Origin: Thermus tenuipuniceus
GTDB lineage: Bacteria; Deinococcota; Deinococci; Deinococcales; Thermaceae
Assembly (NCBI RefSeq): GCF_002964845.1
Contig: NZ_KZ672957.1
Span: 53,257 to 96,737, forward strand
Direction: 5' to 3'
DNA length: 43,481 nt
Numbering within the stretch: position 1 is the first letter of the stretch; each line of letters begins with the position of its first letter. Below, one piece after another: positions 36,053-43,481 of this stretch. The position numbers were made by a program, and so were the translations under genes. Below the pieces are notes generated by a model. That model made no database searches. It saw only the letters and a list, made by a program, of their open reading frames with translations, and was not told where the DNA came from.

Positions 36053-37025
36053 GCGCGGCCTTCCCCTCCGCCAGGGCCCTAAGCCACTCCAGGAAGGTCA
36101 CCTCCCCCACCTTCAAGGTGTAGAGCTCCGGCCGGGGCAGGATGCAGTGCTGGCCACCCGGGGCCAGGTAGAAGGTGTAGTTTTCCGCCTGGGCTGGTGC
36201 CAGGACTGCCCTCATGGCGCCCTCCGCCCACTCCCGGGCCGTGGCCTCCGAGGGAGCCCGCTCGCCCTTCATGAGCCCGTAGAAGAAGATCTGGGTGCCG
36301 TCCAAAAGGGTGGTGTACTGGGCGATTTGGGCCTTGGGGAAGGCCTTGGCCAGGGCCAGGTAGATCTCGGCCACCTGGGGGTTCGGGGACAAGCCGGGAA
36401 GCTCTGGCAGGCGTGGGTTCCACACGCCAAACCCCGGGAAGTCCGGGGTGCGCACCCCCACCCCGGCGTCCCCGCAGACGACCACCCGGGCGTTTTTGTA
36501 GGTGGAAAGCATCTTATCCGCCCAGAAGACCGCCCCATAGGCCCCGGCGGAGCAACCGGTCACAAAGACCCTTTCTGGGTCCGTGTGGTTACGGAAAACG
36601 TACTCCAGGGCCGCCAGGGCGTTCCTGGCCCCCTGGTGGTGGACCTTGAAGCCCCCGTAGTCCACCGTGGCCCGGCCCACGTGGAGATCCCCCGTGCAGT
36701 AGGGCACGAAGACATGGGTCCAGCCGTGGAAGGGGTTGGCCACGCTCAGGCGGTTGTAGATGCCCTGGGCCAGGAGAAGCTCCTGCACATCCACCCGCTT
36801 GCGGTAGGTCTGGCTCTGGGGACCACAGATGGCCGCGTCCCAGCAGGCCCCGCCCCCTTGGAAATCGATCACTACCTTCTTGGGATCCCCGAGGCTCACG
36901 TAGAACCGGTAGGGGGAACCATCGGAGCATACGCCACCCGGAACCTCCACGGCCCTCCAAACGGCCTCGAGGCCCTGGACCAGGGCCAAACCCAGGAGCA
37001 AAAGCAAGGCTAGAAACCGCCGCAT
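36036..37025 (-). CDS. secreted pectinacetylesterase-family hydrolase
   Basis: A 329-residue protein with a signal peptide (RRFLALLLLLGLALVQG). The mature part resembles the pectinacetylesterase/Notum family (PF03283): the oxyanion segment VVIDFQGGGACWD, the tract HVFVPYCTGDLHVG, a serine nucleophile at Ser159 in VTGCSAGAYGAVFWA, a candidate Asp in VVCGDAGVG, and a candidate His in APGGQHCIL. An extracellular or periplasmic ester hydrolase is likely; the substrate is unknown and need not be pectin. The ATG follows GGAGGTGAACA, and a good promoter lies upstream. Confidence 0.82.
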   Translation of the reverse strand: MRRFLALLLLLGLALVQGLEAVWRAVEVPGGVCSDGSPYRFYVSLGDPKKVVIDFQGGGACWDAAICGPQSQTYRKRVDVQELLLAQGIYNRLSVANPFHGWTHVFVPYCTGDLHVGRATVDYGGFKVHHQGARNALAALEYVFRNHTDPERVFVTGCSAGAYGAVFWADKMLSTYKNARVVVCGDAGVGVRTPDFPGFGVWNPRLPELPGLSPNPQVAEIYLALAKAFPKAQIAQYTTLLDGTQIFFYGLMKGERAPSEATAREWAEGAMRAVLAPAQAENYTFYLAPGGQHCILPRPELYTLKVGEVTFLEWLRALAEGKAAPRVRP

Positions 37026-37042
37026 TGTTCACCTCCGCCCGC

Positions 37043-37071
37043 AGTGTATAAGGAGTCTTAAACCAAGTCAA
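37043..37071 (-). promoter_or_regulatory. promoter of the pectinacetylesterase-family gene
   Basis: TTGACT (37071-37066) and TACACT (37048-37043) on the minus strand are 17 bases apart, each with one to two mismatches. The leader would be about 10 bases and includes GGAGGTG. Confidence 0.7.
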
Positions 37072-37075
37072 GAAA

Positions 37076-37096
37076 GGGCAGCCTTCCCGGCTGCCC
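37076..37096 (-). terminator. terminator after the CBS gene
   Basis: GGGCAGCC and GGCTGCCC form an 8-bp stem with a 5-base loop. On the minus strand it is followed by TTTCTTG. It ends the CBS gene and lies directly before the next promoter. Confidence 0.75.
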
Positions 37097-37112
37097 AAGG
37101 GCAAAATCTACT

Positions 37113-37490
37113 CTAGAACACCGCCTTGCGCAGGATATCCGTCACGGAAACGATCCCGATCACCTCGCCCTGGATCACGGGAGCCCGGCGGATGCCGGTG
37201 TTGGCGAAAAGCCGGGCCACGTACTCCACGCCCAGGTCGGGGTTTACCGTGATCACCGGCTTGGTCATGATCTCGTGCACCTGCACGGTGGCGGGGTCCT
37301 TGCCGTAGGCGATCACCTTGTAGACGATGTCGGTTTCCGTGACGATGCCGTAGGCGTCCTCCTCGTGGCGACGGTCCACGATGAGGGCCCGGAGGCCAGT
37401 TTCCTTCATGAGGTTGATGGCCTCCTTCACCGTGGCCGAGCCCTGAATCTTTACCACCTCCGTGGACATGATGTCCTTGGCCTTTTTCAC
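37113..37490 (-). CDS. CBS domain-pair protein
   Basis: A 125-residue protein made only of two CBS domains: KKAKDIMSTEVVKIQGSA...ALIVDRRHEEDAYGIVTETDIV and VHEIMTKPVITVNPDLG...RAPVIQGEVIGIVSVTDIL. Such stand-alone pairs bind adenine nucleotides and act as regulatory modules on partners; the partner is unknown. The GTG start at 37490 follows GGAGGTGCACC. A leader hairpin lies just upstream and a terminator just downstream, so it is probably a single-gene unit. Confidence 0.9.
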   Translation of the reverse strand: MKKAKDIMSTEVVKIQGSATVKEAINLMKETGLRALIVDRRHEEDAYGIVTETDIVYKVIAYGKDPATVQVHEIMTKPVITVNPDLGVEYVARLFANTGIRRAPVIQGEVIGIVSVTDILRKAVF

Positions 37491-37501
37491 GGTGCACCTC
37501 C

Positions 37502-37537
37502 TTGCCCGGGAGGGCCAAGCTTACACTTTCCGGGCAA
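37502..37537 (-). promoter_or_regulatory. leader hairpin of the CBS gene
   Basis: TTGCCCGG and CCGGGCAA form an 8-bp stem with a 20-base loop, ending directly before AAGGAGGTG. It may control access to the ribosome site. I do not recognise a known riboswitch. Confidence 0.4.
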
Positions 37538-37542
37538 CTTCA

Positions 37543-37562
37543 CCATACCCCTTAGGGTATGG
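37543..37562 (-). terminator. hairpin downstream of sbcC
   Basis: CCATACCC and GGGTATGG form an 8-bp stem with a CTTA loop about 70 bases after the sbcC stop. It has no T run on the minus strand, so this is a weak call. The remaining bases of the 37491-37632 gap are AT-richer than their surroundings and probably hold the CBS promoter, which I could not place. Confidence 0.35.
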
Positions 37563-37632
37563 GGTTTGGTAGGGATAAAACTCCCTTTCCCTTATATGCA
37601 AAAAGGGGATTCCATAAACCCACCGGGGAGGT

Positions 37633-40566
37633 TCACGCCCACTCCACCCGGCTCCCCGAGGGGTGCTTCCGCACCACGAGCCTGGCCGGGAGCCGCACCG
37701 CCAAGGCCTCCACGTGGGTGACGATGCCCACCAGCCGCCCCCGGGTGGGAAGGGCCTCCAGCACCCCCGCCACCACCTCCAGGGTTTCCGGGTCCAGGGT
37801 GCCGAAGCCCTCGTCCAAAAACAAGGCCCCAAGCCGCCCCCGGGAAAGCTCCTCGGAAAGCGCCAGGGCCAAGGAGAGGCTTGCCAGGAAGCTTTCCCCC
37901 CCGGAAAGGGTCCTCACCGGGCGCACCGCCTCGGTCCAGAGGTCCAGGACCTGGTACTCGTCCTCCTTAGAACGGAGGCGGTAGCGCCCTGCGGAGAGGG
38001 TGGCCATGAGCTCATCCGCCCGCTCCACCAGGTTCCGCTGCCTGAGGCCCAGGAGGTAGGCGGGAAAGTTGTTCTGCTGGAGGTCAAAGGCCAGCTTCTC
38101 CCAGAGGTCCATCTCCCGCACCACCTCCGCCAGGCGGGCCGAAAGCTCCTGGCGGCGCTGTAGCCTTTCCCCCATCTCCTTAAGCCGCTCCTCCAAAACG
38201 GCCTTTTCTCCCATCCTGGCCTCGAGGCTCCCCTGCACCTCAGAAAGCCTTTCCTCTTCCCGCCGCAAGCGGGCCCCCACCTCCGCCAAAGGGGGAAGGG
38301 GACCGGGAAAGCGAGCCCTGGCCTCCCGCTCCACCTCCTCCAGGAGGGCCTCCACCTGGGCAAGCTCCTCCCGGTGGGCCCGGATCCTCTCCGCCAGGGC
38401 CTCCCGCTCCTTGGGGGGAAGGTAAAGGGCCCTGGCCTCCTCCTCGAGCATCAGGCCCACCACCCGGCCCTTGGCCTCCTCGAGGGCCTTTCGCTGCTCC
38501 TCCTCCTGGGCCAAAAGCCCCGCCAGGGTCCGGGAAGCCTCCTCCCAGGCCCGGGCGAGATCGCGGTCCTGTTTTTCCTTTTTCTCCAGCTCCTCCACCC
38601 TCCGAGAAAGCTTCCCGATGTACTCCGGCACCGGCCTGCCCCCCGTCCTCTCCCAAAGCAGGCGGTAAAGCCCGGCCGCCAGGGCCTCCTTCTCCCAGCG
38701 CAGGGAGGCCAGGGCTTCCCGGGTCTTTTCCCAGGCGATTTCCGCCTCCTCCTCCAGGCGGGAAAACCCCTGGTGCAAACGCTCCTTCTCCTCGGATAGC
38801 CGCTTCACTTCCTCCTCAAGGGCCCTGGCCTCCCCCTGTTTTTCCCGGTACTTTTCCCTAAGCTCCTGAAGCCTCGCCTGCGCTTCCTGAAGCTTCCCCT
38901 CCAGTTCCTTGGGATCCCCGGGGATGGGCTCCACGCCCAGGGCCTCCAGGGCCTCCCGCTTGGCCCTTTCCTCCTCCGCCACGGCCCCAAGCCGGGTCAG
39001 GACCTCCTGAAGGGCCTTCTCCCCTTCCTCCCGCCTCCTCCTCAGGTCCGAAACTCCCTGGTTGCCCTGGGAATGGGGAAAGACATGCACCACACCCCCG
39101 CACAAGGGGCAGGGCTCCCCCGGCTGCAAAAGGTCGCGGTAGGCAAGAAGCCCCAGGCGCCTTTCCTCCTTGGCCAGCTGGGCAAGCTCCGCCTCGAGGC
39201 GCTTTTTTTCCTCCTCCAAAAACTCCCGCCTCCTCCTTAGCTCCTCCAGCTCCTGCCGAAGCCGGTGGGCTTCCGCACCCTTAAGAGCTTTCTCCAAAGC
39301 CTCCACCTGGGCTCGGGCCTGCCCTCCCTCCTCCACCAAGGCCTTCAGGGCCTCCCTAACCCGGTTCAGGGCTTCCTCCTTCTCCCTTAGCCGCCCTTGC
39401 TCTTCCACCAGGCGGGATAGCTCCCGTTTCCTCTCCGCCAAAAGGGCTTCCTCCTGGAGGAGGGATTCCAGGGCCTCCGCGTAGGCCTCGGGAGCCAGGC
39501 CCAGCCTGGGAGCGGGGTGCTCCTTCACCCCCACCCGCCGCCAAAGGGCCTCGAGGGCCCTTAACCCCTCCGCCTGCAGAAGAGCCCTTTGCGCCTCCTT
39601 TAGGGCCTCGGGGTCAAAGGCCAGGGCCCGGCGATCCCCTTCCAGCTTGAAAAGCCGGGCGCGCACCCTTTGGAGCTCCTGCGCTGTGGCCGCCAGGGCC
39701 TCCTCCTTCCTTCTCAAGTCCTGCCACAAAGGCAGGGCGGCCTCCGCCTCCAACGCCTTCTTGAGCCTTTCCTCCACCTCCGCCATGCGGGAAGCCTCAG
39801 CCTTAAGGCGGCCCAGGCGGCCTTCCAGCTCCCCTTTGCGAAGGAGAAGCGCCTGAAGGCCTTTGAGCTCCAAAACCGCCTCCTCCAGGCGCCTTTTCTC
39901 GTTCTGAAGGCGGGCGATCTCCCGGGTTAGGTCCGCCAGGGCCCTTTCCAAGTCCTCCTTAGCCTCGAGGCTCACCCCGAGAAGCCCCGCAAGCTCCCCC
40001 TCTAGCCGGCCCTTCTCCTCCATCAGGGCCGCCTTGCGGGAAGCCGCCTTTTCCCTGGCCCTTTCCAACCGGGTAAGCTCAAAGAGATCCAGGAGAATCC
40101 TGCGCCTCTCCTTGGCCTCCCCCTTAAGGAAGCGGTCAAACTCCCCCTGGGGAAGGAGGAGGGCCCGGGTAAAGGCCTCGTAGGTGAGGCCCAAAAGCTC
40201 CTCCAAGGCACGGTTCAAGGCGTCCAGGGTCTCCAAGGGTAAAAGCCGCTCCCCCACCGGGGCTAGCTCAAAGAGCCGCCCTTCGCTCCGCTTCCCCCGC
40301 ACCCGCTCCACCCTGTAGACCCTTCCCCCCACCTGGAAGGTGAGGCGGACCCGGGCCTCGCTGGCACCCGGGTGGACCAAACTCCCCACGTTCCGCCCCA
40401 CCCGGGGCACCACCCCATAGAGGGCAAAGGCCATGGCGTCCAGGAGCGTGCTCTTCCCGCTCCCCGTGGGCCCGGTGATAGCGAAAAGCTCCACATCGGA
40501 GAAGTCCACTCCCTGCCGCTCCCGGTAGGGGCCAAACCCCTCAAGCTCCAGGCGCAAGGGCCTCAA
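37633..40566 (-). CDS. sbcC: exonuclease SbcC (SMC-like ATPase)
   Basis: ATPase subunit of the SbcCD (Rad50/Mre11-type) complex, which opens DNA hairpins and trims ends. The 977 residues have Walker A GPTGSGKS (32-39), two very long Leu/Glu/Lys-rich coiled coils, a zinc hook CPLCGG (Cys486, Cys489), then the ABC signature TLSGGESFLASLSLALALSE and Walker B LGALFLDEGFGTLD near the C-terminus. I chose the TTG at 40566, which has GGAGGTG just upstream and gives the family N-terminus MRPLRLELEGFGPY. It overlaps sbcD by 26 bases. Confidence 0.95.
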   Translation of the reverse strand: MRPLRLELEGFGPYRERQGVDFSDVELFAITGPTGSGKSTLLDAMAFALYGVVPRVGRNVGSLVHPGASEARVRLTFQVGGRVYRVERVRGKRSEGRLFELAPVGERLLPLETLDALNRALEELLGLTYEAFTRALLLPQGEFDRFLKGEAKERRRILLDLFELTRLERAREKAASRKAALMEEKGRLEGELAGLLGVSLEAKEDLERALADLTREIARLQNEKRRLEEAVLELKGLQALLLRKGELEGRLGRLKAEASRMAEVEERLKKALEAEAALPLWQDLRRKEEALAATAQELQRVRARLFKLEGDRRALAFDPEALKEAQRALLQAEGLRALEALWRRVGVKEHPAPRLGLAPEAYAEALESLLQEEALLAERKRELSRLVEEQGRLREKEEALNRVREALKALVEEGGQARAQVEALEKALKGAEAHRLRQELEELRRRREFLEEEKKRLEAELAQLAKEERRLGLLAYRDLLQPGEPCPLCGGVVHVFPHSQGNQGVSDLRRRREEGEKALQEVLTRLGAVAEEERAKREALEALGVEPIPGDPKELEGKLQEAQARLQELREKYREKQGEARALEEEVKRLSEEKERLHQGFSRLEEEAEIAWEKTREALASLRWEKEALAAGLYRLLWERTGGRPVPEYIGKLSRRVEELEKKEKQDRDLARAWEEASRTLAGLLAQEEEQRKALEEAKGRVVGLMLEEEARALYLPPKEREALAERIRAHREELAQVEALLEEVEREARARFPGPLPPLAEVGARLRREEERLSEVQGSLEARMGEKAVLEERLKEMGERLQRRQELSARLAEVVREMDLWEKLAFDLQQNNFPAYLLGLRQRNLVERADELMATLSAGRYRLRSKEDEYQVLDLWTEAVRPVRTLSGGESFLASLSLALALSEELSRGRLGALFLDEGFGTLDPETLEVVAGVLEALPTRGRLVGIVTHVEALAVRLPARLVVRKHPSGSRVEWA

Positions 40567-41665
40567 GCTCCACCTCCTTGAGCACCTGGTTAAACCGCTC
40601 CAGAAGCCCTTCCTCCTCCCGCCCCCGTTCCTTCAGGTAGCGGTCGTAGGCCTCCACCAAACCCAGCTCCGGGGCCAAGGTCCCATTCCCCCCATCCTCA
40701 AGCCCTCCTGCGGTTTCCACCGCCAGGAGATGGGGAAGCCCTTGGAAGAGCCTCTCCTTCACCGCCGGGGAAAGCCGGCCCTCCACCACCACCCTGAGGT
40801 ACCCGGGAAAGCGCTCCAGCTCGGGAAGCCTGCCGTCCAGCTCCTCGGGCTTCAGGCGGAGGGTTTTAAGGGGTTTCCCCCAGCGCTCCCTTATAGGGTG
40901 GACCCGGACGGGCCCTCTTTCGGGCACCTCCACCAGCAAAGCCCCCCGCTCCGCCTCCTCCCCCTCCCCAAAGTCCAGCTGGACCAGGCTTCCCGCATAC
41001 CAGGCCACAGGGGCCTCGGAAACCTGCTGCTGGCGGTGGATGTGGCCCAGGGCCACATAGCGGGCCCCCAAGGGCAGGGCGGAAGGGGGCACCGCGTAGC
41101 TTCCCGTGAGGTGGAAGACGAATTCCCCCGCCCCTGGCCGAACCCCCTCCAGGGCAAAGTGCCCCAGCATAAGGGGGCTTTCCAGGTTGGCGAGGATCCG
41201 CCGCATGGCCTCCGCATAGGTGCGGTGGCGCTCCTCGGCCTCCTGCAGAACCTTTTTCACCAGGATGCGCTCGGATACAAAGGGGAGAAGGGCCGCCCTG
41301 AGCCCCCCCACCTCCACCACCCCTCCTTCCTCCCGGAAAAGGGGCCTTCCCCGCACCGCCGCCCCCGCCAGGGCGAAGAGGGGGGCAAGGGCCTCGAGGC
41401 GCTCCTTGGGATCGTGGTTGCCCGCGATGACCAAGGCGGGAACCCCAAGCTCCCTAAGGCGTAGGAAAAACTCCACCGCCATGGCCTCGGCCTCGGCGGA
41501 AACCTGGGGGCGGTCGAAGAGATCCCCGGAAACCACCACCAGGTCCACCCCCTCCTTGGCCACCATCTCCAGAAGGGTTTTCAACGCCTCCCCGATCTCA
41601 GGGGTGCGGTCCACGCCCTTTAATACCTTGCCCAGATGCCAGTCCGCGGTGTGCAATAGGCGCAC
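40541..41665 (-). CDS. sbcD: exonuclease SbcD (Mre11-type nuclease)
   Basis: Mn-dependent nuclease subunit of SbcCD. The metallophosphoesterase motifs are in order: RLLHTADWHLGK, VVVSGDLFDRP, LVIAGNHDP, and HIHRQQ after ARYVALGHIH. From the GTG at 41665 the protein has 374 residues and the standard MRLLHTADWHLG N-terminus. That GTG lies 7 bases after CATAAT, as for other leaderless genes here. An ATG three codons upstream (41674) overlaps the -10 box, and the frame is open to 41725; both are less likely. It is followed by sbcC with a 26-base overlap. Confidence 0.93.
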   Translation of the reverse strand: MRLLHTADWHLGKVLKGVDRTPEIGEALKTLLEMVAKEGVDLVVVSGDLFDRPQVSAEAEAMAVEFFLRLRELGVPALVIAGNHDPKERLEALAPLFALAGAAVRGRPLFREEGGVVEVGGLRAALLPFVSERILVKKVLQEAEERHRTYAEAMRRILANLESPLMLGHFALEGVRPGAGEFVFHLTGSYAVPPSALPLGARYVALGHIHRQQQVSEAPVAWYAGSLVQLDFGEGEEAERGALLVEVPERGPVRVHPIRERWGKPLKTLRLKPEELDGRLPELERFPGYLRVVVEGRLSPAVKERLFQGLPHLLAVETAGGLEDGGNGTLAPELGLVEAYDRYLKERGREEEGLLERFNQVLKEVELEALAPGA

Positions 41666-41672
41666 GGCTCCC

Positions 41673-41678
41673 ATTATG
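41673..41678 (-). promoter_or_regulatory. sbcDC -10 box (leaderless)
   Basis: CATAAT on the minus strand (one mismatch) ends 7 bases before the GTG at 41665. No recognisable -35; it would fall in the 3' end of the upstream gene. Confidence 0.45.
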
Positions 41679-41690
41679 CCAGCCCCCACC

Positions 41691-42707
41691 CTAATGGGCA
41701 TGGCCATGGCCCTCGGGAGGCCCACCCCTTCCCCCCTGGAAGAACCAGGCCGCCATCAGGGTGGTGAGGGGCACCGCCAGAAGAAGTCCCAAGGAACCCA
41801 GCACCATGGAGGCGATCTCTGCGGCGAAGGGTTCGGTGTTCAGGAGGAAGCGCAAGGGGGTGGGATCCCGGGTGAGGAGAAGAAAAAGGGGCAAGGAGCC
41901 TGCGGCGTAGGCCAAGACCAGGGTGTTCACCAGGCTGCCGATGTGGTCGTACCCCACCTCCATCCCCCTCCGGTAGAGCTCCCCAAGGCCAAAGCGGGGG
42001 TTGGCGTGGGCCAGAGCCTGGACCACCGCCGCCTGGGTCACGCTCACGTCGGTCAAGGCCCCCAGGGTACCCACCACCACCCCCGCCAGGAAGAGGGAAA
42101 CCAGGTCTACCCCGCCCCACTGCCGGAGGAGAAGGGCCTCCTCCGAGGCCAGGCCCGTAAACCCCATGCTTCGGGTGAAGAAGAGGGCCAGGAGGAGGAC
42201 AAAGGCCACCGAAGCCAGGGTACCCAGGAGGGCCGCCGTGGTCTTGCGGTTCACCCCGTGGACCAGGTAGATGGTGAAGAGGAGCACCCCAAGGCTTCCC
42301 AGAAAGGCGTAGAGGAGTGGGTTTCCCCCCACCGCCACCCTGGGCACCACCCAGTAGACCACCACCAAAAGGCTCAGGAAGGTGCCCAAAAGCCCCCTAA
42401 CCCCCTTCCCCCGGCCCAGAAGGGCAGCCAGGGAGGCGAAAAGGCCCAAAAGGCCAAAAAGCCAGGGGATACGGTCGGGCTCGGTAATATAGGTCCTGCC
42501 GCCCTCCTGGTAGAGGACCACCCGCTGGCCCACCCGGTAGTGGCCTCCATCCACGGGCAGAAGGGCCTCCAGCCTCCCGCCTTCCACCTCCACTAGGGCC
42601 ACGCCCCGTTGGGCCTCGAGGGCCAGGACCCGCCCCACCAGGTACCTCCCCTCCCCTTGGGCCAGGGCGGGGAGGAGGAGGAACCCCAAAAGCATCCAAA
42701 GGCGCAT
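41691..42707 (-). CDS. YibE/F family membrane protein
   Basis: A 338-residue protein of the YibE/F family (PF07907). It begins with a signal-like segment (LWMLLGFLLLPALAQG), a short extracytoplasmic beta domain (residues 20-78), then about seven transmembrane helices. The family region is VGTLGALTDVSVTQAAVV, then GYDHIGSLVNTLVLAYAAGSLPLFLLL and FAAEIASMVLGSLGLLLAVPLTTL. The C-terminus is His-rich (EGHGHAH). The family is uncharacterised, probably transport-related. The ATG is 6 bases from TAGAGT, so the mRNA is probably leaderless. It is divergent from a Fur-family regulator, which together with the histidines hints at metal handling. Confidence 0.85.
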   Translation of the reverse strand: MRLWMLLGFLLLPALAQGEGRYLVGRVLALEAQRGVALVEVEGGRLEALLPVDGGHYRVGQRVVLYQEGGRTYITEPDRIPWLFGLLGLFASLAALLGRGKGVRGLLGTFLSLLVVVYWVVPRVAVGGNPLLYAFLGSLGVLLFTIYLVHGVNRKTTAALLGTLASVAFVLLLALFFTRSMGFTGLASEEALLLRQWGGVDLVSLFLAGVVVGTLGALTDVSVTQAAVVQALAHANPRFGLGELYRRGMEVGYDHIGSLVNTLVLAYAAGSLPLFLLLTRDPTPLRFLLNTEPFAAEIASMVLGSLGLLLAVPLTTLMAAWFFQGGRGGPPEGHGHAH

Positions 42708-42713
42708 ACCGCC

Positions 42714-42758
42714 ACTCTACCTGGCCACGATGAAAACTTCTTCTCAACTTGCTATCCT
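42714..42758. promoter_or_regulatory. divergent leaderless promoters of the YibE/F gene and fur, with a central inverted repeat
   Basis: Minus -10: TAGAGT (42719-42714), 6 bases from the ATG at 42707. Plus -10: TATCCT (42753-42758), 6 bases from the ATG at 42765. Between them TGAAAACTTCTTCTCA (42731-42746) is an inverted repeat (TGAAAA / TTCTCA, 5 of 6 positions matching), placed over the -35 region of both promoters. It is a candidate Fur-family operator for autoregulation and for joint control of both genes. Confidence 0.5.
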
Positions 42759-42764
42759 AGGGTC

Positions 42765-43130
42765 ATGGAGCGCTCCACCCGGCAGCGGCGGGCCATCCGG
42801 GAGGTCTTCCTGGAAGTGGGCCGTCCCCTCTCCCCCCAGGAGGTGCTGGAGCTGGCCAAGCGGAAGGTACCCTCCCTGGGCCTGGCCACGGTGTACCGGA
42901 CCCTCAAGGGCTTGGTGGAGGAGGGCTTCCTCACCCCGGTGGCCCTCCCTGGAGAGCCCCCCCGCTACGAACCCGCAGGCCGGGCGCACCACCACCACTT
43001 CCTCTGCCGCCTTTGCGGCCGGGTCTACGAGCTTCTGGGCTGTGACCTGGCCCTCACGCACCTGCCCCCCGGCTTCCAAGCCGAGGGGCACGAGGTTACG
43101 GTCTTTGGCCGCTGCCCAGAATGCGCTTAA
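42765..43130 (+). CDS. Fur family metalloregulator
   Basis: A 121-residue winged-helix repressor. The N-terminal DNA-binding domain reads RQRRAIREVFLEVGRPLSPQEVLELAKRKVPSLGLATVYRTLKGL; the dimer domain has the metal region AHHHHFLCRLCGRVYEL and a second Cys pair in GRCPECA. Two CxxC pairs form the structural zinc site. Whether it senses Fe, Zn, Mn or peroxide cannot be decided from sequence. The ATG is 6 bases from TATCCT (leaderless). It is divergent from the YibE/F gene over a shared operator candidate, and the stop codon lies within a long palindrome. Confidence 0.9.
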   Translation: MERSTRQRRAIREVFLEVGRPLSPQEVLELAKRKVPSLGLATVYRTLKGLVEEGFLTPVALPGEPPRYEPAGRAHHHHFLCRLCGRVYELLGCDLALTHLPPGFQAEGHEVTVFGRCPECA

Positions 43131-43167
43131 GTACCCCGTCGTGGCCCAAGCTACGACGGGGTACTTA
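43128..43167. repeat. palindromic repeat, copy 2 (core TAAGTACCCCGT)
   Basis: TAAGTACCCCGTCGT (43128-43142) and its perfect complement (43153-43167) form a 15-bp stem that can extend three pairs into the centre. It contains the fur stop codon and lies between convergent genes, so it can act as a two-way terminator. The outer 13 bases match the palindrome at 18463-18496, while the inner bases differ with compensating changes. Confidence 0.65.
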
Positions 43168-43208
43168 GGAAACCCTCCTTCCGAGGCCGGAGCGGGTAGT
43201 CCCCTTCC

Positions 43209-43481
43209 TCAACGGAGGTTTCGGTAATCCCTGAAGTAGAAAGTGCCGCTTTGAGCCTGTTCGTACCCACCAGGGTGGGCGAAGAAGGTAGGGTCGATGT
43301 AGGCCGTACCCGTACCCCTGTCCTTCACGAAAGCACCCCAGTTGTGAATGACACCCCCAGCACCCCCCTGGCCCACCGAGGTATCCCCCAGGAGCACCTC
43401 GTTGCGGTTCTCCAAAACCCCCGCCAGGTTCGGGCTACTGCAGCCAAACGCGATTTGGCTCCCCTCCAGCCGCACCGTCCC
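43209..43481 (-). CDS. unidentified protein, C-terminal fragment (5' end outside window)
   Basis: The frame is open to the right edge and gives 90 visible residues. I do not recognise a family. The fragment is rich in Gly, Asn, Thr and aromatic residues (GSQIAFGCSSPNLAGVLEN, LLGDTSVGQGGAGGVIHNW, YIDPTFFAHPGGYE, GTFYFRDYRNLR), with little Lys, unlike cytoplasmic housekeeping proteins. This looks like the end of a secreted or cell-surface protein, possibly pilus-related, but that is a guess. It is convergent with fur, separated by the palindromic repeat. Confidence 0.6.
   Translation of the reverse strand, partial: GTVRLEGSQIAFGCSSPNLAGVLENRNEVLLGDTSVGQGGAGGVIHNWGAFVKDRGTGTAYIDPTFFAHPGGYEQAQSGTFYFRDYRNLR

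Overview
The window is chromosomal DNA from a Thermus species. Supporting signs are the very high GC content with G/C-ending codons, a 500-residue amylomaltase of the T. aquaticus type, a 506-residue archaeal/eukaryote-type glycyl-tRNA synthetase, GlnRS, a futalosine-pathway gene (mqnB), tightly overlapping genes (ATGA/GTGA junctions), and many promoters whose -10 box lies 5-8 bases from the start codon (leaderless mRNAs). Gene density is near 95%. I saw no rRNA, tRNA, CRISPR array or complete insertion sequence.

Layout. 1-4937 (minus): a branched-chain amino acid operon ilvB-ilvN-ilvC-leuA. It is headed by a consensus promoter, a Leu/Val/Ile-rich leader peptide and a terminator hairpin, i.e. 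a transcription attenuator. 4934-6153: a YpdA-like flavoprotein reductase gene split by a 248-bp MITE-like insertion. 6190-9032 (plus): terC, fumC, sodA. 9069-11850 (minus): mqnB, a PlsY/acyl-ACP-reductase-like fusion gene and a small-multidrug-export-type membrane protein. 11919-13086 (minus): rplT, rpmI and infC, the last with an AUA start codon. 13178-15640 (plus): a crotonase-family gene and glnS. 15645-17099: a secreted protein and a 101-residue unknown, divergent from tlyA. 17086-20309 (minus): asd, a DUF4926-like gene, a broken DUF6883-like gene and glyS. 20461-27097 (plus): clpC, radA, a PIN/TRAM membrane protein, sucC and sucD. 27143-32899 (minus): malQ, then hbd, an EamA transporter and a pair of M16 peptidases. 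32915-36052 (plus): recG and a HExxH protein. 36036-41665 (minus): a pectinacetylesterase-family secreted hydrolase, a CBS-pair protein, sbcC and sbcD. 41691-43130: a YibE/F membrane protein divergent from a Fur-family regulator. 43209-43481: the 3' end of an unidentified gene.

Functional themes. Most genes are housekeeping: amino acid biosynthesis (ilv, leu, asd), TCA cycle (fumC, sucCD), translation (infC, rpmI, rplT, glnS, glyS, tlyA), DNA repair (radA, recG, sbcCD), proteolysis (clpC, M16 pair), oxidative defence (sodA) and menaquinone synthesis (mqnB). Less ordinary items are the fused acyltransferase/acyl-ACP-reductase gene, the ilv attenuator with an almost leaderless leader peptide, the MITE insertion that breaks the YpdA-like gene, decay of the DUF6883-like partner beside an intact DUF4926-like gene, a palindromic repeat family (core TAAGTACCCCGT) at two places, back-to-back leaderless promoters sharing one -10 island, and a possible Fur operator between fur and the YibE/F gene.

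All functional calls rest on reading motifs and family resemblance. No database search was run.
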